From: Mycobacterium sp. E1747
Lineage (GTDB): Bacteria; Actinomycetota; Actinomycetes; Mycobacteriales; Mycobacteriaceae
Length of the DNA stretch: 51,481 bases
Direction of reading: 5' to 3'
NCBI RefSeq assembly: GCF_001667775.1
Contig: NZ_LZJI01000130.1
Location: forward strand, 1 to 51,481
Shown: one piece after another, positions 1 to 10,289 of the stretch
How the letters are laid out: the number at the start of each line of letters is the position of its first letter
Position numbering within the stretch: the stretch's first letter is position 1
Translations under genes and position numbers: made by a program
The notes under the pieces: model-generated
Seen by the model: the letters and a program-made list of their open reading frames with translations, nothing else
Databases searched by the model: none
Told to the model about the DNA's origin: nothing

Positions 1-21
1 CGCACTCACCCCGGCCGTCGA

Positions 22-357
22 TCACGTCCGCTGCGCGCTGGTGCTCGACGACTTTCGCGACCTCACCACCGCGATCGGTGCGCCGGGCCCCGCGCCGGCA
101 CCCGAGCCGCCCGGCCCGGCGGTCGTGGCGCCCCCGGGACCCGTCTCGGGACCGCCGCCCGGTCCGGCCGGGGTCGTCGCCGCCGGCGCCGTCGTGGTGA
201 CGCTGGCGGGCGTCGTGACCGTGGTGGTGACGGTCGAAGTCGTCGGGTTCTTGTTGTTGTTGTCTGAGCTGCAGCCCGCGGTCAACGAACTCGAGGCGAT
301 CGCCGCGGCGATCCCCGCGGCGATAAAAACACGCCGCGCAGTTCCACTACCGGTCAT
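22..357 (-). CDS. Putative lipoprotein with Thr/Gly/Pro-rich tail
   Basis: A 111-residue protein of unknown function. Residues 1-28 form a lipoprotein signal peptide: basic n-region (TARR), hydrophobic alanine/isoleucine stretch and a lipobox LTAGC, so Cys29 would be lipidated. The rest is low complexity: Asn run, Thr-rich (about 40-63), then Gly/Pro-rich, as in surface-exposed mycobacterial lipoproteins. An AGGAGA ribosome site lies about 12 bases before the ATG. The last 17 residues (basic/Ser-rich) look less natural, and the opposite strand is also open with high GC at the same wobble positions, so the C-terminus or the strand could be wrong. No function is inferred. Confidence 0.5.
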   Translation of the reverse strand: MTGSGTARRVFIAAGIAAAIASSSLTAGCSSDNNNKNPTTSTVTTTVTTPASVTTTAPAATTPAGPGGGPETGPGGATTAGPGGSGAGAGPGAPIAVVRSRKSSSTSAQRT

Positions 358-375
358 GTCAACACCAATCTCTCC

Positions 376-402
376 TAAGGGGCGATGTCCTTAGTCCCCT
401 TA
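376..402. other. Short inverted repeat between lipoprotein and cyclase genes
   Basis: TAAGGGG at 376-382 is perfectly complementary to CCCCTTA at 396-402 with a 13-base loop. It sits just after the stop of the leftward cyclase gene and just before the leftward lipoprotein gene. It could be a weak terminator or an operator. There is no U-tract. Confidence 0.3.
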
Positions 403-427
403 CCCGCTCGGGTCGGAAATCAATCCG

Positions 428-2050
428 TCAGGATGCGTCGGCGGTCTCGGCGGGCAAAGCGAGCTGGGTGGGGCGTTCGTGTCCGCGTAGCGTCACCGTC
501 TCGCCCAAAGTCCAACGGCCACGCTCGTTCTCGCTCGCGCCTTCGAGCGCATCCGACGTCGCCAGCAGCTGGCCCGGGTACGACTTGGCGAGCTCGCACA
601 GGCGGGCCGCCTCGTTGACCGGCCCGCCGATCACGGTGTATTCGAAGCGTTCCCTGGCGCCGACGTTGCCGGCGACGACTTGACCCGCCGCCACGCCGAT
701 ACCGGCTTGGCACTGCGGCATTTCGTTGGCGAGTCGCTCGGCGATGGCCCGTGCGGCGGTCAGCGCCTGGTCTTCCGGACGGTCCAGATGGTTCGGGGCC
801 CCGAAGATGGCCAGCGTCGCGTCGCCCTCGAACTTGTTGACCAGACCGCAGTGTCGGTCTACTTCCTCGACGACTATGCCGAAGAATTGATTGAGCACGG
901 AAACGACTTCCGCCGGGGGCCGGCTGGTCACCAGTTGGGTAGAACCGACGATGTCGATGAATACGACTGCCACATGGCGTTCTTCGCCGCCCAGCTTGGG
1001 GCGCTCGCGTTCGGCGGCGAGGGCGACCTCGCGCCCGACGTGTCGGCCGAAAAGATCGCGCACGCGTTCGCGCTCCCGTAGCCCGTCGACCATCGCGTTG
1101 AAACCGCGTTGCAACTCGCCGAGTTCGGTGCCGTCGAAGACGACGAGGTCGCCCCGTAGATCGCCGCGCTCGACGCGCCTCAGCGCCGCGCGGACCACGC
1201 GCACCGGGGTCGCGGTGAGCCAGGCCAGAATCCACATCAAGAGGCAACCGAAGATCACCGTGGCGATCGACACGATCAGCACGCCGACCGCGAACTGGGT
1301 TTCGGTCAGATTCCGCATCAGCGCCTGGAAGCCCGCCAGGAAGGCGATGCCGAGAACGGGCAGGCCTGAGCCGAGGAACCAGACCACCATGGTCCGGCCC
1401 ATCATGCCCGAGGCGAATCGCCGCGGTGGCGGCCCGGCTTCCAGTGCCTGGGCCGCGGCCGGGCGCAGCGCGAACTCGGCGAGCAGATAGCTGGCGGTGG
1501 CCACCAAGATGCCGCAAATGCCCACCGCGATAAGGAACCGCGGGATGAATAGCTTGTTGACCAGGCCATAGAGCGTCGTGTACACCACCGCCCCGATGCC
1601 CCAGAGGATGAGGTCGAAGCGGGCGATCCGCCACGGCGCCAGGAACGTGTTGCGCTCGTCTTCCGGGGTCGGGGCCCGCTCCTCGATGGCCCAGCGCAGC
1701 GCGATCACCGTCCGGCGGGTGATCCAGTAGGTGCCCACCGCCAGGGCGAGCGCGATGTAGGCGGGTGACGCCCCGAAGGTGATCCACCATGGCGCGTCGT
1801 CGAACACGCTCGGCTGCGGGATGGCGACGATCACCAGGAGCAGCGCGACGGCGATGCCGATCAGGTTGGCGCCCAGCACCAGCACGGTCAGGATGACCTG
1901 GATGCGGACGCGGCGGCGCCCCTGGCTCTCGGAGACCTGTCCCAGCAGCAGGGAGCCGTACGCCGGCGTCTCCGGTAACCGGCCGCTCTGACGGGTGACC
2001 CTCTCGAGGACCCGCCCGATGCGTTTCGCCAAGCTCTGCGTGGCCGACAT
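428..2050 (-). CDS. Membrane-anchored class III adenylate cyclase with HAMP domain (Rv1318c/Rv1319c/Rv1320c family)
   Basis: Converts ATP to cAMP at the inner face of the membrane. The 540-residue protein has about six transmembrane segments in residues 50-260, a HAMP linker around 265-315 ([18 protein letters not shown]) and a C-terminal cyclase domain. Metal-binding aspartates are in FIDIVGST and [11 protein letters not shown], the purine-selecting Lys is in NKFEGD, and the transition-state Asn/Arg are in VNEAARL, so it should be active. M. tuberculosis has three tandem paralogues here; this window has one complete copy. A TAGGCT hexamer at 2060-2065 (minus strand) 9 bases before the ATG is a likely -10. 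Transcription is divergent from nucS with only a few tens of bases between. Confidence 0.93.
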   Translation of the reverse strand: MSATQSLAKRIGRVLERVTRQSGRLPETPAYGSLLLGQVSESQGRRRVRIQVILTVLVLGANLIGIAVALLLVIVAIPQPSVFDDAPWWITFGASPAYIALALAVGTYWITRRTVIALRWAIEERAPTPEDERNTFLAPWRIARFDLILWGIGAVVYTTLYGLVNKLFIPRFLIAVGICGILVATASYLLAEFALRPAAAQALEAGPPPRRFASGMMGRTMVVWFLGSGLPVLGIAFLAGFQALMRNLTETQFAVGVLIVSIATVIFGCLLMWILAWLTATPVRVVRAALRRVERGDLRGDLVVFDGTELGELQRGFNAMVDGLRERERVRDLFGRHVGREVALAAERERPKLGGEERHVAVVFIDIVGSTQLVTSRPPAEVVSVLNQFFGIVVEEVDRHCGLVNKFEGDATLAIFGAPNHLDRPEDQALTAARAIAERLANEMPQCQAGIGVAAGQVVAGNVGARERFEYTVIGGPVNEAARLCELAKSYPGQLLATSDALEGASENERGRWTLGETVTLRGHERPTQLALPAETADAS

Positions 2051-2082
2051 GGTGGCGCCAGCCTAATTTGTCGGCGACGCTC

Positions 2083-2088
2083 TAAGGT
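2083..2088 (+). promoter_or_regulatory. nucS -10 hexamer, near-leaderless
   Basis: TAAGGT at 2083-2088 would set transcription start at about 2095, one base before the GTG at 2096. It overlaps the alternative upstream GTG at 2087, so it argues for the internal start. Confidence 0.5.
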
Positions 2089-2095
2089 GAGTCGG

Positions 2096-2767
2096 GTGCG
2101 TCTAGTGATCGCCCAGTGCACTGTGGACTACGTCGGCCGGCTCACCGCGCATCTTCCCTCGGCCCGCAGGCTGCTGCTGTTCAAGGCCGACGGATCGGTC
2201 AGCGTGCATGCCGACGACCGCGCCTACAAACCGTTGAATTGGATGAGCCCGCCGTGCTGGCTGACCGAGGAGCCCGGTGAGCAGGCGCCGGTGTGGGTGG
2301 TGCAGAACAAGGCCGGCGAACAGCTGCGCATCACCGTCGAGGATGTCGAGCACGACTCCAGCCACGACCTCGGGGTGGACCCCGGGCTGGTCAAGGACGG
2401 GGTCGAAGCCCACCTGCAGGCGTTGCTCGCCGAGCACGTGCAGCTGCTCGGCGAGGGCTACACCTTGGTTCGTCGCGAATACATGACCGCCATCGGGCCC
2501 GTCGACCTGCTCTGCCGCGACGAACAGGGCGGTTCGGTGGCGGTGGAGATCAAGCGGCGCGGGGAGATCGACGGGGTAGAGCAGCTGACCCGTTACCTCG
2601 AGTTGCTCAACCGCGACAGCGTGCTTGCGCCGGTGAAGGGCGTGTTTGCGGCCCAGCAGATCAAACCGCAGGCCCGCACGCTGGCGACCGACCGCGGGAT
2701 CCGTTGCATCACATTGGATTACGACAAGATGCGCGGAATGGACAGCGACGAGTATCGGCTGTTCTGA
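2096..2767 (+). CDS. nucS: Mismatch-specific endonuclease NucS/EndoMS
   Basis: Non-canonical mismatch repair nuclease of actinobacteria and archaea (M. tuberculosis Rv1321). It cuts both strands at mismatches and cooperates with the beta clamp. The N-terminal DNA-binding/dimerisation part is followed by a PD-(D/E)XK nuclease: catalytic Asp in GPVDLLC, and Glu and Lys in [10 protein letters not shown]. The C-terminal EYRLF fits a clamp-binding tail. The start is chosen at GTG 2096 (protein MRLVIAQC, 223 residues) because the TAAGGT hexamer leaves a GTG at 2087 (adds MSR) outside the transcript, and recalled relatives begin MRLVIA. The M. tuberculosis annotation uses the longer form. Confidence 0.95.
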   Translation: MRLVIAQCTVDYVGRLTAHLPSARRLLLFKADGSVSVHADDRAYKPLNWMSPPCWLTEEPGEQAPVWVVQNKAGEQLRITVEDVEHDSSHDLGVDPGLVKDGVEAHLQALLAEHVQLLGEGYTLVRREYMTAIGPVDLLCRDEQGGSVAVEIKRRGEIDGVEQLTRYLELLNRDSVLAPVKGVFAAQQIKPQARTLATDRGIRCITLDYDKMRGMDSDEYRLF

Positions 2768-2777
2768 GCCTCCCGGC

Positions 2778-2783
2778 TAGGCT
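2778..2783 (+). promoter_or_regulatory. Leaderless promoter -10 (TAGGCT)
   Basis: TAGGCT is followed by exactly six bases and then the ATG at 2790, placing +1 on the A of the start codon. This is the canonical mycobacterial leaderless layout. Confidence 0.6.
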
Positions 2784-2789
2784 GGCGGC

Positions 2790-3086
2790 ATGGCCCGGCG
2801 CCGCACGTCGCCACGTCGGCGGTGGCAATCGTCGCCGCCCCCGGCGTCACGCCGGGTGGAGCTCGGGCCCGACGGCCACGAGTACGAGGTCCGGCCGGTC
2901 GCGGCCGCCCGTGCGGTCAAGACCTATCGCTGTCCGGGGTGTGATCACGAAATTCGCGTCGGCACCGCACATCTGGTGGTATGGCCGACCGACCCGACGC
3001 TCGGGGGCGCGAACGATCGGCGGCATTGGCATACCCCATGCTGGAGCCACCGCGCCACGCGGGGTCCGACCCGGAAGTGGTCTTGA
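2790..3086 (+). CDS. Conserved small protein with zinc-ribbon-like Cys/His pattern (Rv1322 homologue)
   Basis: A 98-residue protein with a basic N-terminus (MARRRTSPRRRW) and a possible metal site made of CPGC at residues 48-51 and HWHTPC near residue 80. The CxxC...HxHxxC spacing would suit a single zinc knuckle. Function is unknown; the basic ends and zinc knuckle would suit nucleic-acid or protein binding, which is inference. It follows nucS by 22 bases but has its own leaderless -10. Its stop TGA abuts the stop of the convergent epimerase gene, together forming TGATCA. Confidence 0.85.
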   Translation: MARRRTSPRRRWQSSPPPASRRVELGPDGHEYEVRPVAAARAVKTYRCPGCDHEIRVGTAHLVVWPTDPTLGGANDRRHWHTPCWSHRATRGPTRKWS

Positions 3087-3551
3087 TCAGGCGGCCGGTT
3101 CGACCAGCTCGATGAGGACGCCGCCGGCGTCCTTGGGGTGGATGAAGTTGATCCGCGAGTTTGCCGTGCCGCGACGCGGGGCCTCATAGATTAGCCGGAT
3201 GCCCTGGGAGCGCAGGTGCTCGATCACGCTGTCCAGGTCGCTCACGCGAACCGCCAGCTGCTGGATGCCGGGCCCGCGCTTGTCGAGGAACTTGGCGATG
3301 GTTGAGGACTCGTCGATCGGGGCCATCAGCTGGATCTGCGCGGTACCCTTCGCGGCGCCGCGCACGGCCAGCATCGCCTCGCGGATTCCCTGCTCCTCGT
3401 TGACTTCCTCGTGCACCATGATCATGCCGAGGTGGTCGTGGTACCACGCGATCGCGGTGTCCAAGTCGGCGACTGCGATGCCGACGTGATCGATCGCCGT
3501 CACCAGTTCGGTGGCTAGGACCTGACGGGCGTCAACTTGATCGGTCGTCAT
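3087..3551 (-). CDS. Methylmalonyl-CoA epimerase (VOC fold; Rv1322A homologue)
   Basis: Interconverts (2R)- and (2S)-methylmalonyl-CoA, linking propionyl-CoA from odd-chain, branched or cholesterol catabolism to the B12 mutase. The 154-residue protein has paired VOC modules: DHVGIAVADLD near residue 21 with the first metal-ligand His, the GPGIQQLAVRV strand where many homologues have His, and the C-terminal GVLIELVEP supplying the Glu ligand. The Q for H at the middle ligand position, as I recall, is shared by the M. tuberculosis protein. The ATG at 3551 is chosen because TACCTT (3558-3563, minus) lies exactly six bases upstream. It is divergent from fadA4. Confidence 0.93.
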   Translation of the reverse strand: MTTDQVDARQVLATELVTAIDHVGIAVADLDTAIAWYHDHLGMIMVHEEVNEEQGIREAMLAVRGAAKGTAQIQLMAPIDESSTIAKFLDKRGPGIQQLAVRVSDLDSVIEHLRSQGIRLIYEAPRRGTANSRINFIHPKDAGGVLIELVEPAA

Positions 3552-3557
3552 CACATA

Positions 3558-3563
3558 AAGGTA
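3558..3563 (-). promoter_or_regulatory. Leaderless promoter -10 of the epimerase gene
   Basis: On the minus strand TACCTT is followed by six bases and then ATG at 3551, so transcription should begin at the start codon. Confidence 0.6.
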
Positions 3564-3632
3564 ACCTGGCGGCAAAGATTGCGCTGCTCCGGGAGGCCGG
3601 ATCGGCCGTCCATGGACGCTTAGGAGGTTGTT

Positions 3633-4814
3633 ATGACGACATCGGTGATCGTTGCTGGAGCGCGCACGCCGATCGGCAAGTTGATGGGTTCGCTGAAGGA
3701 TTTTTCGGCCAGCGATCTGGGTGCCATCGCGATCGCCGGCGCGCTGGAGAAAGCCAACGTGCCCGCCTCGGCCGTCGAGTACGTGATCATGGGCCAGGTG
3801 CTGACGGCCGGCGCCGGCCAGATGCCCGCGCGCCAGGCGGCCGTAGCGGCCGGCATCGGCTGGGACGTCCCAGCGCTGACCATCAACAAGATGTGTCTCT
3901 CCGGCATCGATGCCATCGCGCTCGCTGACCAGCTGATTCGAGCCGGCGAGTTCGACGTGGTGGTGGCCGGTGGGCAGGAGTCGATGACGAAGGCGCCGCA
4001 TTTGCTGATGGACAGCCGGGCGGGCTACAAGTACGGCGACGTCACGGTCCTCGACCACATGGCCTACGACGGTCTGCACGATGTCTTCACCGACCAGCCG
4101 ATGGGCGCGCTCACCGAGCAGCGCAACGACCTCGACAAGTTCACCCGCGCCGAGCAGGACGAGTTCGCTGCGCGCTCGCATCAGAAGGCGGCCGCGGCGT
4201 GGAAGGACGGCGTCTTCGCCGACGAGGTCGTTCCCGTCAACATCCCGCAGCGCAAGGGTGATCCACTGCAGTTCACCGAGGACGAGGGGATTCGCGCCAA
4301 CACCACCGCCGAGTCCCTGGGCGGCCTCAAGCCGGCTTTCCGCAAGGACGGCACCATCACCGCCGGTTCGGCGTCGCAGATCTCGGACGGGGCCGCGGCT
4401 GTGGTGGTGATGAACAGGGCCAAGGCGGAGGAGCTGGGCCTGACCTGGCTGGTCGAGATCGGTGCGCACGGCGTGGTCGCCGGACCGGACTCCACCCTGC
4501 AGTCGCAGCCGGCCAACGCGATCAACAAGGCGCTCAGCCGCGAGGGCATCACCGTCGACCAGCTCGACGTCGTCGAAATCAACGAGGCGTTCTCCGCTGT
4601 CGCGCTGGCCTCGACCCGCGAACTGGGCGTGGATCCCGAGATCGTCAACGTCAACGGCGGCGCGATCGCCGTCGGGCACCCCATTGGGATGTCGGGAGCG
4701 CGGATCACGCTGCATGCCGCCCTGGAGTTGTCGCGCCGTGGCTCCGGCTACGGCGTCGCGGCGCTGTGCGGCGCGGGCGGGCAGGGTGACGCGTTGATCC
4801 TGCGGGCAAGGTAA
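3633..4814 (+). CDS. fadA4: Acetyl-CoA acetyltransferase (thiolase)
   Basis: Thiolase of 393 residues catalysing CoA-dependent cleavage of 3-ketoacyl-CoA or the reverse condensation. The nucleophilic Cys is in [14 protein letters not shown] (about residue 89), the catalytic His is in [16 protein letters not shown] (about 350) and the proton-relay Cys is in [11 protein letters not shown] near the C-terminus. Length and motifs fit the full family. A strong AGGAGG lies 7 bases before the ATG. It is divergent from the epimerase, the same pairing as Rv1322A-Rv1323. Confidence 0.95.
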   Translation: MTTSVIVAGARTPIGKLMGSLKDFSASDLGAIAIAGALEKANVPASAVEYVIMGQVLTAGAGQMPARQAAVAAGIGWDVPALTINKMCLSGIDAIALADQLIRAGEFDVVVAGGQESMTKAPHLLMDSRAGYKYGDVTVLDHMAYDGLHDVFTDQPMGALTEQRNDLDKFTRAEQDEFAARSHQKAAAAWKDGVFADEVVPVNIPQRKGDPLQFTEDEGIRANTTAESLGGLKPAFRKDGTITAGSASQISDGAAAVVVMNRAKAEELGLTWLVEIGAHGVVAGPDSTLQSQPANAINKALSREGITVDQLDVVEINEAFSAVALASTRELGVDPEIVNVNGGAIAVGHPIGMSGARITLHAALELSRRGSGYGVAALCGAGGQGDALILRAR

Positions 4815-5007
4815 GGCGGCCCGACGAGGCGGGGGGCTGAGGCCGTCGCGGGCGTTGCTGGAAGAGCCCGAACGCGAAGTTTTGTGATGTTCGTCATATC
4901 GGGCCTGCCAGGCTCCTCGGCGCGCGATTTTCGGCTCCCCGCGGCGGATCCCCGGGTCCGCGCCACCGGGTGGATGGGTCACCGATGCGCATGACAAACT
5001 TGACGGC

Positions 5008-5934
5008 GTGACGCGTCCGCGACCCTCGATCGGCCCCGCGATGGCCGGCGCCGTCGACCTGTCCGGCCTCAAGCAGCGGGCCCAGCAGCAGCCGCCGGGC
5101 GGCGGGACCGGTGGCGGCGCAGCGCCGGCCGCCGCCGAGGGCGGCCCGGGAGTCACCGCGATCACCGAGGCCAATTTCGAGGCCGAGGTCCTGTTGCGGT
5201 CCGAGGAAGTGCCCGTCGTGGTGCTGTTGTGGTCGCCGCGCAGCGACGCGTGCGTCCAGCTGTTGGACACGTTGTCCGGCATGGCCGCCCAGGACAACGG
5301 ACAGTGGTCGCTGGGCACGGTCAACGTCGACGTGACGCCCAGGGTGGCGCAGATGTTCGGTGTCGACGCGGTGCCCACCGTCGTGGCTTTGGCCGCCGGA
5401 CAGCCGATCTCGAGTTTCCAGGGCATGCAGCCGCCGGATCAATTGCGCGGCTGGCTGGACCAGATCCTTTCCGCGACGGCCGGGAAACTCAGGGGCTCAA
5501 CCGGTTCCGCGGCTGCCGACGAGGTCGACCCCGAGTTGGTGGCCGCCCGCGAGCAGTTGGAGGCCGGCAACTTCCAGGGCGCCCGAGGGGCGTACCAAGC
5601 GATTCTGGACGCCAACCCGGGCAGTGCCGAAGCCAAGGGCGCGATCCGCCAGATCGACTTCCTCATGCGCGCGACCGCGCATTCACCGGACGCGGTGGCC
5701 ACCGCCGATGGGGCACCGAGCGACATCGACGCGGCCTTCGCGGCCGCCGACGTGCAAATCCTCAACCAGGACGTGAGCGCGGCTTTCGAGCGCCTGATTG
5801 CCTTGGTGCGCCGCACATCAGGCGACGAGCGCACCCGGGTGCGCACCCGGCTGATCGAGCTTTTCGAACTTTTCGATCCCGCCGATCCCGAGGTCGTCGC
5901 CGGCCGGCGGAACCTCGCGAACGCGCTCTACTGA
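5008..5934 (+). CDS. Thioredoxin-fold/TPR protein of the CnoX (YbbN) type (Rv1324 homologue)
   Basis: A 308-residue cytosolic protein. The thioredoxin-like domain (about residues 50-160: ITEANFEAEV, VVLLWSPRSDAC, DAVPTVVALAAGQ) is followed by TPR-like helices (about 175-305, including EQLEAGNFQGARGAYQAIL). The usual WCGPC redox centre is replaced by WSPRSDAC, leaving one Cys, so classical disulfide chemistry is unlikely. A holdase/co-chaperone role like CnoX is inferred from the architecture. The start is GTG at 5008 after a 194-base gap without a convincing gene. It converges on glgB. Confidence 0.9.
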   Translation: MTRPRPSIGPAMAGAVDLSGLKQRAQQQPPGGGTGGGAAPAAAEGGPGVTAITEANFEAEVLLRSEEVPVVVLLWSPRSDACVQLLDTLSGMAAQDNGQWSLGTVNVDVTPRVAQMFGVDAVPTVVALAAGQPISSFQGMQPPDQLRGWLDQILSATAGKLRGSTGSAAADEVDPELVAAREQLEAGNFQGARGAYQAILDANPGSAEAKGAIRQIDFLMRATAHSPDAVATADGAPSDIDAAFAAADVQILNQDVSAAFERLIALVRRTSGDERTRVRTRLIELFELFDPADPEVVAGRRNLANALY

Positions 5935-5977
5935 GCTGCGCATGCCGCGGAAGTCGGGTGCTCGCGGCGAAAGCGGC

Positions 5978-8173
5978 CTACTCGGGCTCGAGCCACAGGG
6001 CCGAGTTGGGCGGTAGCACCAGCACCGCCGAGGCTGGGCGCCCATGCCACGGGTCCTCGGTGGCATCCACCCCGCCCATGTTGCCGATACCGGAGCCGTT
6101 GTAATCCGTGGCGTCGGTGTTGAGCACCTCGCGCCAGCGACCGGCGGACGGCAGCCCCAGCCGGTAGCCACCGTGCTCGGCGCCCGCGAAGTTGAAAATG
6201 CACGCCATGACGGATCCGTCGCTGCCGTAACGCAGGAAGCTCAGCACGTTGTTGGCCGAGTCGTTGGCGTCGATCCAGGAGTATCCGTCGGGGACGGTGT
6301 CCTGGCTCCACAGCGCCGGGTGGCTGCGGTAGATGGCGTTGATGTCGCGCACCAGCCGCGCAACGCCGTTGGAGAATCCTTGCTCGTCGAGCTGCCACCA
6401 GTCCAGGCCGCGTTCCTCGGACCATTCGGCGCGCTGGCCGAATTCCTGCCCCATGAACAGCAATTGCTTGCCGGGATGCGCCCACTGATAGGCGAGCAGG
6501 CTGCGCAGCCCCGCGGCCTTGACGTGGTTGTTGCCCGGCATCCGGCCCCACAGGGTGCCCTTGCCGTGCACCACCTCGTCATGGCTGATCGGCAGCACGT
6601 AGTTCTCGCTGAACGCGTACAGCATCGAGAACGTCATCTCGTGGTGGTGATAGTTGCGGTAGATCGGGTCGCGGCCGATGTAGTCGAGCGTGTCGTGCAT
6701 CCAGCCCATGTTCCACTTCATCGAAAAGCCCAGGCCGCCAAGGTTTGTCGGTCGCGTGACGCCCGGCCATGACGTCGACTCCTCGGCGATGGTGACGATG
6801 CCCGGGGCGCTCTTGTGCACCGTGGCGTTCATCTCCTGCAGGAACTGGACGGCTTCCAGGTTCTCCCGGCCGCCGTAGATGTTGGGCGTCCAACCACCCT
6901 CGGGGCGGGAGTAGTCCAGGTACAACATCGAAGCGACCGCGTCCACCCGCAGCCCGTCAACGTGGTACTCCTCGAGCCAGTACAGCGCATTGGCCACCAG
7001 GAAGTTGCGCACCTCGGCGCGTCCGAAGTCGAACACGTAAGTGCCCCAGTCGAGTTGTTCACCACGCTTAGGATCGGCGTGTTCATAGAGCGGGGTGCCG
7101 TCGAACCGTCCCAGCGCCCAGGCGTCCTTCGGGAAGTGCGCCGGCACCCAGTCCACGATGACGCCGATGCCGGCGTGGTGAAGCGCGTCGACCAGGGCCC
7201 GGAATTCGTCGGGCGTGCCGAATCGCGACGTCGGCGCGTAGTAGGACGTCACCTGGTAACCCCAGGATCCGGCGAACGGGTGCTCGGCGACGGGGAGCAG
7301 TTCCACGTGGGTGAAGCCGTGCTCCACCACGTAATTGGTCAGCTCCTCGGCGAGCTGCCGGTAGCCGAGCCCGGGGCGCCACGAGCCCAGGTGCACCTCG
7401 TAGGTGCTCATCGGTTCGAACACCGGATTGCGTTGGGCCCGCTGATCCATCCATTCGGCGTCCTGCCAGGTGTAGTTGCTGCGGGTGACGCGGGAGGCGG
7501 TGTGCGGCGGGACTTCGGTGGCGAAGGCCATCGGGTCGGCCCGCTCGGTGACGACGCCGTCGGCGCCGTGCACGCGAAACTTGTACAGGCCGTCGACGGG
7601 GAAGTCCGGCCAGAACAGCTCCCACACTCCCGACGAGCCGAGCGAGCGCATGGGGGCGTCACTGCCGGTCCAGCCGTTGAACTCGCCGATCAGGCTGACA
7701 CCCTTGGCATTGGGCGCCCACACCGCGAACGCCACCCCGTTGACCACACCGTCGGCCGTGGTGAACGAGCGGGGATGCGCGCCGAGGACTTCCCAGAGCC
7801 GCTCGTGCCGACCCTCGCCGAACAGGAAGAGGTCGACCTCGCCCAGCGTGGGCAGGAAGCGGTACGCGTCGGCGACGGTGTACGGGTCGGCGCCCTCGTA
7901 TCGGATCTGCAGCCGGTAGTCGATCAGGTTGGTGAACGGCAGCACCGTGGCGAACAAGCCGGATTCGATGTGCTCCAACGGAAATCGATCGTCTCCCACC
8001 AGGGCGACCACCTCGGCCGCATGCGGGCGGAAGGCCCGAATGACGGTGTGGTCGGCGTACTCATGGGCGCCCAGGACGCCGTGCGGGTTGTAATGCGTGC
8101 CGGCTAGCAGGCGGGCCAGGTCGGCCGGGTCGGGCGCCAGGTGTGTCCTGGCCAGTTGGTCGGCTTGGCTCAT
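5978..8173 (-). CDS. glgB: 1,4-alpha-glucan branching enzyme
   Basis: GH13 enzyme of 731 residues that makes alpha-1,6 branches in glycogen and capsular alpha-glucan, the last step of the GlgE pathway. N-terminal beta-sandwich modules (about 1-220) precede a (beta/alpha)8 barrel. The nucleophile Asp is in [12 protein letters not shown], the acid/base Glu in TIAEEST and the third carboxylate in [11 protein letters not shown]. The C-terminal beta domain ends LWLEPE. The ATG is one base after the glgE stop, so the two are one translationally linked operon. Confidence 0.97.
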   Translation of the reverse strand: MSQADQLARTHLAPDPADLARLLAGTHYNPHGVLGAHEYADHTVIRAFRPHAAEVVALVGDDRFPLEHIESGLFATVLPFTNLIDYRLQIRYEGADPYTVADAYRFLPTLGEVDLFLFGEGRHERLWEVLGAHPRSFTTADGVVNGVAFAVWAPNAKGVSLIGEFNGWTGSDAPMRSLGSSGVWELFWPDFPVDGLYKFRVHGADGVVTERADPMAFATEVPPHTASRVTRSNYTWQDAEWMDQRAQRNPVFEPMSTYEVHLGSWRPGLGYRQLAEELTNYVVEHGFTHVELLPVAEHPFAGSWGYQVTSYYAPTSRFGTPDEFRALVDALHHAGIGVIVDWVPAHFPKDAWALGRFDGTPLYEHADPKRGEQLDWGTYVFDFGRAEVRNFLVANALYWLEEYHVDGLRVDAVASMLYLDYSRPEGGWTPNIYGGRENLEAVQFLQEMNATVHKSAPGIVTIAEESTSWPGVTRPTNLGGLGFSMKWNMGWMHDTLDYIGRDPIYRNYHHHEMTFSMLYAFSENYVLPISHDEVVHGKGTLWGRMPGNNHVKAAGLRSLLAYQWAHPGKQLLFMGQEFGQRAEWSEERGLDWWQLDEQGFSNGVARLVRDINAIYRSHPALWSQDTVPDGYSWIDANDSANNVLSFLRYGSDGSVMACIFNFAGAEHGGYRLGLPSAGRWREVLNTDATDYNGSGIGNMGGVDATEDPWHGRPASAVLVLPPNSALWLEPE

Positions 8174-8174
8174 C

Positions 8175-10289
8175 TCACAATCCCTCCGGTCCGTTCGGTG
8201 GCCTGCGGAGCAGCTTCATTCGCGACTCCTGCGGGATGATCGGCATGTTGATCACATGCGCAACCGCTCGTGCAGGGTCGATGCGAACGTAGTTTGCTTG
8301 CCCCCATTGGAATTCTTGGCCGGTGATTTCGTCGCGCACCCAAAATCGTTCGTAAGGCTCCATACCCAAACCCGCCATGTCCAAAAACAGGGTGGCTTCC
8401 TCGGCGCCGAACGCGTTGAGCGTCACCACCACCAACACGCAGTCGCCGGTCGCCGGGTCGAACTTGCTGTAAGCCAGCAATGCGTCGTTGTCGACGGCGT
8501 GGAAATGAATGGTCCGCAGCTGCTGCAACGCCGGATGCAGCCGGCGAATCGAGTTGAGCAGCGTGATGAACGGCTCCAGCGAGCGTCCCTGGGCCAGCGC
8601 ACCCGCGAAATCGCGAGGCCGTAGTTCGTATTTCTCCGAGTCCAGATACTCCTCGCTGCCCTCCCGCACCGCGCGGTGCTCGAACAGCTCGTACCCCGAA
8701 TACACGCCCCATGCCGGGCCCATGGTCGCCGCCAACACCGCGCGGATCGCGAACATGCCGGGGCCGTTGTGCTGCAAGACGGCGTGCAGGATGTCGGGCG
8801 TGTTGACGAACAGGTTCGGCCGCCGAAAATCCGCGGCAGCGGCGATGGCATCGCCGAATTCGGTGAGTTCCTGCTTGGCGGTGCGCCAGGTGAAGTAGCT
8901 GTAGGACTGGGTGAAACCGAGCTTGGCCAGACCGTACTGCCGGGCCGGCGGCGTGAACGCCTCCGAGAGGAACAGCACGTCGGGGTCGATGCCCTTCGCC
9001 TGGGCGATCAGCCATGCCCAGAAGTTCGGCGGCTTGGTGTGCGGATTGTCCACCCGAAAGAATTTGACGCCGTGGTCCATCCAGTGCCGCACGACGCGCA
9101 GCACTTCGTCGTAAAGGCCCGCCGGGTCGTTGTCGAAGTTCAGCGGATAGATGTCCTGATACTTTTTCGGGGGGTTCTCCGCGTAGGCGATGGTGCCGTC
9201 GGGTAATTCGGTGAACCACTCGCGGTGGTCGCGCGCCCAGGGGTGGTCCGGCGCGCATTGCAGGGCCAGGTCCAAGGACACCTCCATGCCCAGTTCGCGC
9301 GCCGCGGCGACGAAGGCGTCGAAATCCTCGATGGTGCCCAATTCCGGGTGAATGGCGTCGTGACCGCCCTCGTCGCTGCCGATCGCCCACGGGGACCCCA
9401 CATCCCCGGGGGCGGCGGTCGGAGAGTTGTTGCGCCCCTTGCGATGTACCTTGCCGATCGGATGGATCGGCGGCAGGTATACGACGTCGAATCCCATCGC
9501 GGCGATGCGCGGCAGCTGGGCGGCCGCCGTGGCGAACGTGCCGTGCACGGGCTTGCCGTCGGCGTCCCAACCGCCGGTCGAGCGGGGGAACATCTCGTAC
9601 CAGGAGCCGAAGCGGGCTAGCGGCCGGTCCACCCACACCCCGTACTGCTCACCGCGGGTGACCAGATCGCGCAACGGATACTCGGCCAAGATCTCGTCGA
9701 TCTCGGGCGCCAGGGCCAACGCGGTCCGGGTGACCGGGTCACCGGGAGTGCGCAATGCCGCGGCGGCGGCCAGCAGCGGGTCGCGCTTCGCGCGCGGAAC
9801 CCCCGTCGCGGCGCGCTCGAACAGACCAGCCCCGACCAGGAGGTCGTTGGACAGTTCCGTCTCGCCCTGGCCGGCCTCCAGCTTGGCGGCCAGGCCATGC
9901 CGCCAGGAGTGGATCGGGTCGCCCCAGCCGTCCACGCGGAAAGTCCACAGGCCGACCCGGTCGGGGGTGAACTGCCCGTGGAAAACATAGGGCTCGAGGC
10001 CCAACGTCATCGGCAGCAGCAGCGGCTTGACCCGTTGCTGGTCCACAACGCCGTCGACTTCCGTCGCGGTTTTGACGGGGGCCTGAACCGCTTTGATTCG
10101 GCGCGTTTCGGTCACTTGCGGATAGCGGGGCCCGAGGTAGCGCACGACCAGCGTCGCCGCGACGGCCTCATGGCCTTCTCGCCACACCGCCGCGCTGACC
10201 GGCACGATCTCACCGACCACGGCCTTGGCGGGATAAGCGCCGCATGAAACGACGGGTTGGACGTTATCGATCTCGAGACGACCAGGCAC
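8175..10289 (-). CDS. glgE: Alpha-1,4-glucan:maltose-1-phosphate maltosyltransferase
   Basis: Transfers maltosyl units from maltose-1-phosphate to alpha-1,4-glucan; loss of it in mycobacteria causes toxic build-up of maltose-1-phosphate. The 704-residue GH13_3 protein has an N-terminal domain with the [21 protein letters not shown] region, a nucleophile Asp in [17 protein letters not shown], an acid/base Glu in [11 protein letters not shown], and Asp in [10 protein letters not shown]. Start GTG at 10289: the frame stays open upstream for about 25 codons without another start codon, so the N-terminus is shorter than in M. tuberculosis. It is upstream of glgB and divergent from glgP. Confidence 0.96.
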   Translation of the reverse strand: MPGRLEIDNVQPVVSCGAYPAKAVVGEIVPVSAAVWREGHEAVAATLVVRYLGPRYPQVTETRRIKAVQAPVKTATEVDGVVDQQRVKPLLLPMTLGLEPYVFHGQFTPDRVGLWTFRVDGWGDPIHSWRHGLAAKLEAGQGETELSNDLLVGAGLFERAATGVPRAKRDPLLAAAAALRTPGDPVTRTALALAPEIDEILAEYPLRDLVTRGEQYGVWVDRPLARFGSWYEMFPRSTGGWDADGKPVHGTFATAAAQLPRIAAMGFDVVYLPPIHPIGKVHRKGRNNSPTAAPGDVGSPWAIGSDEGGHDAIHPELGTIEDFDAFVAAARELGMEVSLDLALQCAPDHPWARDHREWFTELPDGTIAYAENPPKKYQDIYPLNFDNDPAGLYDEVLRVVRHWMDHGVKFFRVDNPHTKPPNFWAWLIAQAKGIDPDVLFLSEAFTPPARQYGLAKLGFTQSYSYFTWRTAKQELTEFGDAIAAAADFRRPNLFVNTPDILHAVLQHNGPGMFAIRAVLAATMGPAWGVYSGYELFEHRAVREGSEEYLDSEKYELRPRDFAGALAQGRSLEPFITLLNSIRRLHPALQQLRTIHFHAVDNDALLAYSKFDPATGDCVLVVVTLNAFGAEEATLFLDMAGLGMEPYERFWVRDEITGQEFQWGQANYVRIDPARAVAHVINMPIIPQESRMKLLRRPPNGPEGL

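Noticed and set aside
4815..5007. Gene or terminator between fadA4 and the thioredoxin-like gene
   Set aside because: No frame with coding features and no convincing hairpin was found in these 193 bases.
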